A stretch of DNA of 64,000 nt, taken from the NCBI GenBank assembly GCA_963170055.1, contig CAUJGJ010000078.1, positions 42,001 to 106,000 on the forward strand. The letters are read 5' to 3'. The notes under the pieces were generated by a model. The model was not told where the DNA came from and made no database searches. It worked only from the letters and a program-made list of their open reading frames with translations. Numbering within the stretch: the first letter of the stretch is position 1; every line of letters begins with the position of its first letter. A program made the position numbers and the translations under genes. Shown here one piece after another: positions 52,975 through 61,578 of this stretch. Origin of the DNA: Halisarca cf. caerulea (lineage: Eukaryota > Porifera > Demospongiae > Chondrillida > Halisarcidae).

Positions 52975-55900
52975 GTGTGTCCCCTGGGAATGTGCGTGGT
53001 GCTAGTGCCAAATATTTGTTTTAGAACCAGCATATCCAACACCACACAAATACGCCCACAGCACTTCAGAAACTTCATGTGTGTCCCCTGGGAATGTGCG
53101 TGGTGCTATTTCCAAATATTGGTATTAGCACCAGCATATCCAACATTACACAAATACGCCCTACAGTAGTTAAGAAACTTCATGTGTGTCCACTGGGAAT
53201 GTGCGTGGGGCTAGTGCCAAATATTGGTATTAGCACCAGCATATCCAACACTACACAAATACGCCCACAGCACTTCAGAAACTTCATGTGTGTCCACTGG
53301 GAATGTGCGTGGTGCTAGTGCCAAATATTGGTATTAGCACCAACATATCCAACACTACGCAAATACGCCCAAAGAACTTCATAAACTTCATGTGTGTCCA
53401 CTGGGAATGTGCGTGGTGCTAGTGCCAAATATTGGTATTAGCACCAGCATATCCAACACTACACAAATACGCCCACAGCACTTCAGAAACTTCAAGTGTG
53501 TCCCCTGGGAATGTGCGTGGTGCTAGTGCAAAATATTTCTCTTAGAACCAGCATATCCAACACCACACAAATACGCCCACAGCACTTCAGAAACTTCATG
53601 TGTGTCCCCTGGGAATGTGCGTGGTGCTATTTCCAAATATTGGTATTAGCACCAGCATATCCAACATTACACAAATACGCCCTACAGTAGTTAAGACACT
53701 TCATGTGTGTCCACTGGGAATGTGCGTGGTGCTAGTGCCAAATATTGGTATTAGCACCAGCATATCCAACACTACGCAAATACGCCCACAGCACTTCAGA
53801 AACTTTATGTGTCCCCTGGGAATGTGCGTGGTGCTATTGCCAAATATTGGTATTATCACCAGTATATCCAACACTACACAAATGCGCTCACAGCACTTCA
53901 GAAACTTTTTGTGACCACTGGGATTGTGCGCGGTGCTAGTGCCAAATATTGGTATTAGCACCAGCATATCCAACATTACACAAATACGCCCATAGTAGTT
54001 AAGAAACTTCATGTGTGTCCACTGGGAATGTGCATGGTGCTAGTGCCAAATATTGGTATTAGCACCAGCATATCCAACACTACGCAAATACGCCCACAGC
54101 ACTTCAGAAACTTCATGTGTGTCCACTGGGAATGTGCGTGGTGCTAGTGCCAAATATTTGTTTTAGAACCAGCATATCCAACACCACAAAAATACGCCCA
54201 CAGCACTTCAGAAACTTCATGTGTGTCCCCTGGGAATGTGCGTGGTGCTATTTCCAAATATTGGTATTAGCACCAGCATATCCAACATTACACAAATACG
54301 CCCTACAGTAGTTTAGAAACTTCATGTGTGTCCACTGGGAATGTGCGTGGGGCTAGTGCCAAATATTGGTATTAGCACCAGCATATCCAACACTACACAA
54401 ATACGCCCACAGCACTTCAGAAACTTCATGTGTGTCCACTGGGAATGTGCGTGGTGCTAGTGCCAAATATTGGTATTAGCACCAACATATCCAACACTAC
54501 GCAAATACGCCCAAAGAACTTCATAAACTTCATGTGTGTCCACTGGGAATGTGCGTGGTGCTAGTGCCAAATATTGGTATTAGCACCAGCATATCCAACA
54601 CTACACAAATACGCCCACAGCACTTCAGAAACTTCAAGTGTGTCCCCTGGGAATGTGCGTGGTGCTAGTGCAAAATATTTCTCTTAGAACCAGCATATCC
54701 AACACCACACAAATACGCCCACAGCACTTCAGAAACTTCATGTGTGTCCCCTGGGAATGTGCGTGGTGCTATTTCCAAATATTGGTATTAGCACCAGCAT
54801 ATCCAACATTACACAAATACGCCCTACAGTAGTTAAGAAACTTCATGTGTGTCCACTGGGAATGTGCGTGGTGCTAGTGCCAAATATTGGTATTAGCACC
54901 AGCATATCCAACACTACGCAAATACGCCCACAGCACTTCAGAAACTTTATGTGTCCCCTGGGAATGTGCGTGGTGCTATTGCCAAATATTGGTATTATCA
55001 CCAGTATATCCAACACTACACAAATGCGCTCACAGCACTTCAGAAACGTCATGTGTGACCACTGGGATTGTGCGCGGTGCTAGTGCCAAATATTGGTATT
55101 AGCACCAGCATATCCAACATTACACAAATACGCCCATAGTAGTTAAGAAACTTCATGTGTGTCCACTGGGAATGTGCATGGTGCTAGTGCCAAATATTGG
55201 TATTAGCACCAGCATATCCAACACTACGCAAATACGCCCACAGCACTTCAGAAACTTCATGTGTGTCCCCTGGGAATGTGCGTGGTGCTAGTGCCAAATA
55301 TTTGTCTTAGAACCAGCATATCCAACACCACACAAATACGCCCACAGCACTTCAGAAACTTCATGTGTGTCCCCTGGGAATGTGCGTGGTGCTATTTCCA
55401 AATATTGGTATTAGCACCAGCATATCCAACATTACACAAATACGCCCTACAGTAGTTAAGAAACTTCATGTGTGTCCACTGGGAATGTGCGTGGTGCTAG
55501 TGCCAAATATTGGTATTAGCACCAACATATCCGACACTACGCAAATACGCCCAGAGAACTTCAGAAACTTCATGTGTGTCCACTGGGAATGTGCGTGGTG
55601 CTAGTGCCAAATATTGGTATTAGCACCAACATATCCAACACTACGCAAATACGCCCAAAGAACTTCAGAAACTTTATGTGTGTCCACTGGGAATGTGCGT
55701 GGTGCTAGTGCCAAATATTGGTATTAGCACCAGAATATCCAACACTATGCAAATACGCCCACAGCACTTCAGAAACTTCATGTGTGTCCCCTGGGAATGT
55801 GCGTGGTGCTAGTGCCAAATATTGGTATTAGCACCAGCATATCCAACACTACGCAAATACGCCCACAGCACTTCAGAAACTTTATGTGTCCCCTGGGAAT

Positions 55901-57130
55901 GTGCGTGGTGCTATTGCCAAATATTGGTATTATCACCAGTATATCCAACACTACACAAATGCGCTCACAGCACTTCAGAAACGTCATGTGTGACCACAGG
56001 GATTGTGCGCGGTGCTAGTGCCAAATATTGGTATTAGCACCAGCATATCCAACATTACACAAATACGCCCATAGTAGTTAAGAAACTTCATGTGTGTCCA
56101 CTGGGAATGTGCATGGTGCTAGTGCCAAATATTGGTATTAGCACCAGCATATCCAACACTACGCAAATACGCCCACAGCACTTCAGAAACTTCATGTGTG
56201 TCCCCTGGGAATGTGCGTGGTGCTAGTGCCAAATATTTGTCTTAGAACCAGCATATCCAACACCACACAAATACGCCCACAGCACTTCAGAAACTTCATG
56301 TGTGTCCCCTGGGAATGTGCGTGGTGCTATTTCCAAATATTGGTATTAGCACCAGCATATCCAACATTACACAAATACGCCCTACAGTAGTTAAGAAACT
56401 TCATGTGTGTCCACTGGGAATGTGCGTGGGGCTAGTGCCAAATATTGGTATTAGCACCAGCATATCCAACACTACACAAATACGCCCACAGCACTTCAGA
56501 AACTTCATGTGTGTCCACTGGGAATGTGCGTGGTGCTAGTGCCAAATATTGGTATTAGCACCAACATATCCGACACTACGCAAATACGCCCAGAGAACTT
56601 CAGAAACTTCATGTGTGTCCACTGGGAATGTGCGTGGTGCTAGTGCCAAATATTGGTATTAGCACCAACATATCCAACACTACGCAAATACGCCCAAAGA
56701 ACTTCAGAAACTTCATGTGTGTCCACTGGGAATGTGCGTGGTGCTAGTGCCAAATATTGGTATTAGCACCAGAATATCCAACACTATGCAAATACGCCCA
56801 CAGCACTTCAGAAACTTCATGTGTGTCCCCTGGGAATGTGCGTGGTGCTATTGCCAAATATTGGTATTAGCACCAACATATCCAACACTACGCAAATACG
56901 CCCACAGCACTTCAGAAACTTCATGTGTGTCCCCTGGGAATCTGCGTGGTGCTAATGCCAAATATTTGTATTAGCACCAGCATATCCAACACTACACAAA
57001 TACGCCCACAGCACTTCAGAAAGGTCATGTGTGTCCCCATGGGAATGTGTGTGGTGCTAGTACCAAATATTGGTCTTAGAACCAGCATATCCAACACTAC
57101 ACAAATACGCCCACAGCACTTCAGAAACTT
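52975..57130 (-). repeat. Higher-order repeats of 9-11 monomers with small indels
   Basis: A marker monomer containing AAATATTTGTTTTAGAACC or AAATATTTGTCTTAGAACC, followed by CTATTTCCAAATATTGG, occurs at 52975, 54117, 55261 and 56196. Intervals are 1142, 1144 and 935 bp, so near-multiples of 104 with net losses of 1-2 bp. Confidence 0.7.
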
Positions 57131-57854
57131 CAAGTGTGTCCCCTGGGAATGTGCGTGGTGCTAATGCCTAATATTGGTATTAGCACCAGCATATCCAACA
57201 CTACACAAATGCGCTCACAGCACTTCAAAAAGGTCATGTGTGTCCACTGGGAATGTGCGCGGTGCTATTTCCAAATATTGGTATTAGCACCAGCATATCC
57301 AACATTACACAAATACGCCCTACAGTAGTTAAGAAACTTCATGTGTGTCCACTGGGAATGTGCGTGGTGCTAGTGCCAAATATTGGTATTAGCACCAGCA
57401 TATCCAACACTACACAAACACGCCCACAGCACTTCAGAAACTTCATGTGTGTCCCCTGGGAATGTGCGTGGTGCTAATGCCAAATAAAGGTATTAGCACC
57501 AGCATATCCAACACTACACAAATGCGCTCACAGCACTTCAAAAAGGTCATGTGTGTCCACTTGGATTGTGCGCGGTGATATTGTCAAATATTGGTATTAG
57601 CACCAGCATATCCAACATTACACAAATACGCCCTACAGTAGTTAAGAAACTTCATGTGTGTCCACTGGGAATGTGCGTGGTGCTAGTGCCAAATATTAGT
57701 ATTAGCACCAGCATATCCAACACTATACAAATACGCCCACAGCACTTCAGAAACTTCATGTGTGTCCACTGGGAATGTGCGTGGTGCTAGTGCCAAATAT
57801 TGGTATTAGCACCAGCATATCCAACACTACGCAAATACACCCACAGCACTTCAG

Positions 57855-57870
57855 CGTACCAATAACTAAT
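57855..57870. other. Satellite orientation switch 2
   Basis: The reverse array ends at CACAGCACTTCAG (57854). About 15 bp of non-satellite or scrambled sequence (CGTACCAATAACTAAT) follow, and the forward orientation resumes with AATACCAATATTTGGCAC. The filler and lack of symmetry make it unlike a simple palindrome and suggest end joining (inference). Confidence 0.9.
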
Positions 57871-58745
57871 AATACCAATATTTGGCACTAGCACCACGCA
57901 CATTCCCAGTGGACACACATGAAGTTTCTTAACTACTGTGGGTGATTTGTGTAGTGTTGGATATGCTGGTGCTAATACCAATATTTGGCACTAGCACCAC
58001 CCACGTGCCCAGTGGACACCCATGAAGTTTCTGAAGACCTGCGGGCGTATTTGTGTAGTGTTGGATATGCTGGTGCTAATACCAATATTTGGCACTAGCA
58101 CCATACACATTCCCAGTAGACACACATATATTTCCGAAGTGCAGTGGGCGTATTTGTGTAGTGTTGGATATGGTTGTGATAATATCAATATTTGGCACTA
58201 GCACCACGCACATTCCCAATTGACACACATGAAGTTTCTTAACTACTTTGGGCGTATTTGTGTAGTTTTGGATATTCTGGTGCTAATACAAATATTTGGC
58301 ACTAGCACCACGCACATTCCCAGTGGACATACATGACCTTTCTGAAGTACTGTGGGCATATTTGTGTAATGTTGGATATGCTGGTGCTAATACCAATATT
58401 TAGCACTAGCGCCACGCACATTCCCAGTGGACACACATGACCTTTCTGAAGTGCTGTGGGCGTATTTGTGTAGTGTTGGATATGCTGGTGCTAATACCAA
58501 TATTTGGCACTAGCACCACGTACATTCCCAGTGGACACACATGACTTCTCTAAAGTGCATTGGGCGTTTTTGAGCAGTGTTGGATATGCTTGTGCTAATG
58601 CCAATATTTGGCATTAGCACCACGCACATTCCCAGTGGACACACATGAAGTTTCTTAAGATCTTAGGGCGTATTTTTAGTGTGTTGTATATGCTGGTACT
58701 AATACCAATGTTTGGTACTAGCACCAAGTACATTCGCACTGGACA
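57869..58745 (+). repeat. 104-bp satellite, telomere-side forward block, diverged
   Basis: About eight monomers back in forward orientation, more diverged than the rest (GTGGGTGATTTGTG, GTTGTGATAATATC, GGGCGTTTTTGAGCAG). The last copy fades out at about 58,745 (ACATTCGCACTGGAC). Higher divergence at an array edge is typical of satellites. No gene. Confidence 0.92.
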
Positions 58746-59066
58746 ATTTCCGACACAAGGAGAATGTTTCCCGCAACCAAAGGAACTCTTCCTGTTGTCA
58801 ATTTTCAATTTCCCACGCCACCACATAGATTCCTGCATGAAAGGGAACACTGCCTGAGGTGAAAATTTTAATTTCCCACGCCACTAGATTGCTCCCCACA
58901 TCAAATGGAACACTTCCTTGTTGAAAATTTCAAATTCCCACGACTCTAGATGGCTTCCCACTTCAAAGGGAACACTTCCTTAAATGAAAATTTCAATTTA
59001 CCACGCCTCCAGATGGCTTCCCGCATCAAAAGGAACACTTCCTGTGGTGAAAGTTTCTATTTCAAA

Positions 59067-59262
59067 GTACAGCTCGTTGCCATACAAGTACAGCTCATTA
59101 CTAAAAAGGTACAGCTGATTGCTATACCGGTACAGCGCATTGCTATACCGGTACAGCGCATTGACATAAAGGTACAGCTCATTGCCATACCAGTACAGCT
59201 CATTGCCAAACCAGTACAGATCGTTGCCATACCAGTACAGCTCATTGCTATACCGGTACAAG
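59067..59262 (+). repeat. 21-bp minisatellite
   Basis: GTACAG (or its near variant) begins at 59067, 59088, 59109, 59130, 59151, 59172, 59193, 59214, 59235 and 59256, exactly 21 bp apart each time although the bases between vary. The plus strand stays open (heptads like VQLIAIP, part of a 126-codon ORF at 58950-59330) and so does the minus strand (heptads like NELYWYG, 58998-59261). Without a codon-bias or homology signal I annotate it as a repeat. Confidence 0.95.
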
Positions 59263-59718
59263 TATATGACTTTAAAAATGAATACTTCCTGTGGTTAAGT
59301 TTCCATTTCAAACTCCAAACATGCCTTTAAGCGTCAAAGGGAAAACTTCCCGTGGAAAAAATAACAATTTCCCACAACTCCACATGGTTGAATGCGTCAA
59401 AGGGAACACTTCCTGTGTTGAAAATTTGAAAGAACTTAAAACTCCACATGGCTTCTCACATCAAAGGGAATACTTCCTGTTGTGAAAATTGAAATTTTTA
59501 CCGAAAATATGGCAAATAGCATTAAAGGGAACACTTCTTGGGGTGAAAATTCAAATTCCCACGCCTCCACATTACTCTCAGGATCAAAAGGAAAACTACC
59601 CTAGCCATGAAAATTTCCATTTCCCACAACAACACATGGGGACCCGCATAAAAAAAACTATCTGTAATGAAAATTTAAATTTCACACTAAACAGTTTCCA
59701 GATTTAAGGCTTCCCCTA

Positions 59719-59722
59719 TTAA
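59719..59722. repeat. TTAA target duplication, left
   Basis: TTAA immediately before CCCTTAAACATTCCAA. Paired with TTAA at 60729-60732. Precise TTAA duplication is the signature of piggyBac elements. Confidence 0.85.
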
Positions 59723-60728
59723 CCCTTAAACATTCCAATTCCCATTTTGAAATTTTGCGCGAACGTTCCAAAGCCACTTGAGTGGCTTTTGCAGTGTGAA
59801 AATAGGTAAATTTGGCCAACGGTTTTCTGCTGTTCTGTTGACTTGTAGGAAACTTCTAGCTTGTCCCGAATGTAGTTTGTAGCTAGTGAGATATTCGTAC
59901 AAGTCTTGGTGTTCCATTTTCTACGCAAAACTTTGTACTGGCCTCCAAACATGTAAGTAAAACGTACCTAAATTTGTAAACTTGTATATACATACGTTAT
60001 CAATCGGCTGGTACACATTTCGTTACAAAATTCAACGCAACTACACATTTAACACTGAAAATACATTGACAGAAACAAAAACGAAAAGTTGCAGCTAAAA
60101 GTCAAGGCATTGGTGAATGCGTCTCTTCTACTTCCTAGTCGACTGTCTAATCAACTTGCATAATTTGACGCGTAAATATCTTCAGTGCTTCAAGACGACA
60201 TTGAAAGAGCACACTGAAGCTGGCAAAGGAGATTATGTCCCAGTACAAATGCAAGAAACGTAAAGGACAAATTTCCTCGGATGGCCCACCATCTGGACGA
60301 TTCTACGAATGTCAAATCCCCCTTTAAAGCTTCCAAAACGATGGTATGTCTTGTCTGAAGCTCAAAGAACGAGCGTGTGAGAATATCCTTCACCTGCAAG
60401 GAGGTAATGTCCACAATCCGGCGCTTCACTGCCCTTCTCCATACTTTGCCGTAAAGAACAATCCGTATACCAGACTATAACTTCGCATAACTGCATATTC
60501 TAAGTAAAATAACACGTATATGCATAGGAATAACTTGTAGAACAGTAATCTTTACAAAGAATGTTTCAGCTATAGTACAGAACGCATTACTACCAAACTA
60601 TTAGAAAATGTGCCAATCAATAGTAGAAACTAGGCCTAAACTTTACATATAAAAAATCAACGAAGAAAATTGGAACTTTTGAAGTTTATGTGTGCGAGCC
60701 ACTTAAATGGCTTTGGAATGTTTAACGG
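59723..60728. mobile_element. Non-autonomous piggyBac-like element (1,006 bp)
   Basis: Termini CCCTTAAACATTCCAA (left) and, on the minus strand, CCGTTAAACATTCCAA (right) match at 15 of 16 bases and abut TTAA on both sides. A shared subterminal near-palindrome follows (AGCCACTTGAGTGGCT left, AGCCATTTAAGTGGCT on the minus strand right). On the left it is set back by about 30 bp containing a second GTTCCAA. Joining the flanks at one TTAA gives GGCTTCCCCTATTAAAGGG, which matches the surrounding ~62-bp repeat (GGCTTCCCACATCAAAGGG), so the insertion is clean. I recognise no piggyBac transposase. Internal ORFs of 63-79 codons (for example 60190-60429, minus strand) have no recognisable domain. Confidence 0.85.
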
Positions 60729-60732
60729 TTAA
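60729..60732. repeat. TTAA target duplication, right
   Basis: TTAA directly follows the right terminus and precedes AGGGAACACATC, where the ~62-bp repeat continues. Confidence 0.85.
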
Positions 60733-61029
60733 AGGGAACACATCATGAGATAAAAATTGCCATTTCCCATGAAATTACATGGCTTCCTGCACAAAAAGGA
60801 ACACTTCCTGTTGTAAAAATAAATTATCACGCTTCAAGATGGCTTCTCACATCAAAGGGATTACTTCTTGGTATGAAAGTTTAAATTTCACACACCTGCA
60901 CATGGACTCCTGCATCAACGGGTAAACTACTTGTGAAAATTTTAACTTCCAACATCTCCACATGGTGTCTTACATCAAAGGGAACACTTCATGTGGTGAA
61001 TATTTCAATTTTCCACGCCACCACACGTC

Positions 61030-61578
61030 CCCTAACGGTAACCCTAACGGTAACCCTAACGGTAACCCTAACGGTAACCCTAACGGTAACCCTAACGGTA
61101 ACCCTAACGGTAACCCTAACGGTAACCCTAACGGTAACCCTAACGGTAACCCTAACGGTAACCCTAACGGTAACCCTAACGGTAACCCTAACGGTAACCC
61201 TAACGGTAACCCTAACGGTAACCCTAACGGTAACCCTAACGGTAACCCTAACGGTAACCCTAACGGTAACCCTAACGGTAACCCTAACGGTAACCCTAAC
61301 GGTAACCCTAACGGTAACCCTAACGGTAACCCTAACGGTAACCCTAACGGTAACCCTAACGGTAACCCTAACGGTAACCCTAACGGTAACCCTAACGGTA
61401 ACCCTAACGGTAACCCTAACGGTAACCCTAACGGTAACCCTAACGGTAACCCTAACGGTAACCCTAACGGTAACCCTAACGGTAACCCTAACGGTAACCC
61501 TAACGGTAACCCTAACGGTAACCCTAACGGTAACCCTAACGGTAACCCTAACGGTAACCCTAACGGTAACCCTAACGG
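61030..61578. repeat. 12-bp telomere-like array CCCTAACGGTAA x 45.75, inverted relative to the telomere
   Basis: 45 complete units and a 9-bp partial unit (CCCTAACGG), with no substitution or indel seen and exact phase (540 bp from first to last start). Half of each unit is CCCTAA, the C-strand telomere repeat, although the chromosome end to the right is G-rich on this strand. The other half, CGGTAA, differs from CCCTAA by CC to GG. Each unit contains GGTAACC, a GGTNACC site. The array translates as long repetitive ORFs in two frames, which are artefacts of a 12-bp period. Confidence 0.97.

Larger units (their letters stand above)
37751..57854 (-). repeat. 104-bp satellite, reverse block, segment 3
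   Basis: About 193 monomers. Up to about 45.1 kb the spacing remains in exact 104-bp register (38836, 39980, 41852, 42268, 44348 and 44660). From about 45.15 kb small length changes become frequent: an extra T in CGCCCTACAG, a lost G in CCACTGGAATG, and a lost pair in TTATGTGTCCCCTGGG. The TGTGTCCCCTGGGAATG variant first appears near 41,026 and is common to about 57.5 kb. Satellite ORFs are not considered coding. I see no gene. Confidence 0.96.
58763..61027 (+). repeat. Degenerate ~62-bp subtelomeric repeat
   Basis: About 16 imperfect units sharing the words TCAAAGGGAACACTTCCTG, TGAAAATTTCAATTTCCCA and CCACATGGCTTC. Copies of the AAAGG(G)AAC word begin at 58779, 58840, 58903, 58965 and 59028, spaced 61-63 bp. 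The array runs to within a few bases of the telomere-like DNA. It is interrupted by a 21-bp minisatellite and by a piggyBac-like element. Short ORFs through it (for example 59291-59485 and 59489-59707) look incidental. Confidence 0.88.

Noticed and set aside
53600..55083. Satellite ORFs of 103-113 codons in the distal array
   Set aside because: Created by 1-3 bp indels that shift satellite frames; same peptide words as all other satellite ORFs.
8623..57854. CRISPR array
   Set aside because: Units are contiguous 104-bp monomers without a short repeat and unique-spacer alternation, in a eukaryotic chromosome end.
1..58745. CENP-B box in the satellite, suggested by the Tigger element and the satellite setting
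   Set aside because: No TTCGNNNNANNCGGGN-type sequence is visible in the monomer on either strand; the array lies beside a telomere, so a centromeric role is not supported.
59291..59707. Small plus-strand ORFs in the ~62-bp repeat region
   Set aside because: Composed of the degenerate repeat words, no domain and no conserved start context.
59719..60429. Short minus-strand ORFs within the piggyBac-like element as a transposase remnant
   Set aside because: No DDE motif, cysteine-rich C terminus or other piggyBac feature could be recognised in the 63-79-residue translations.
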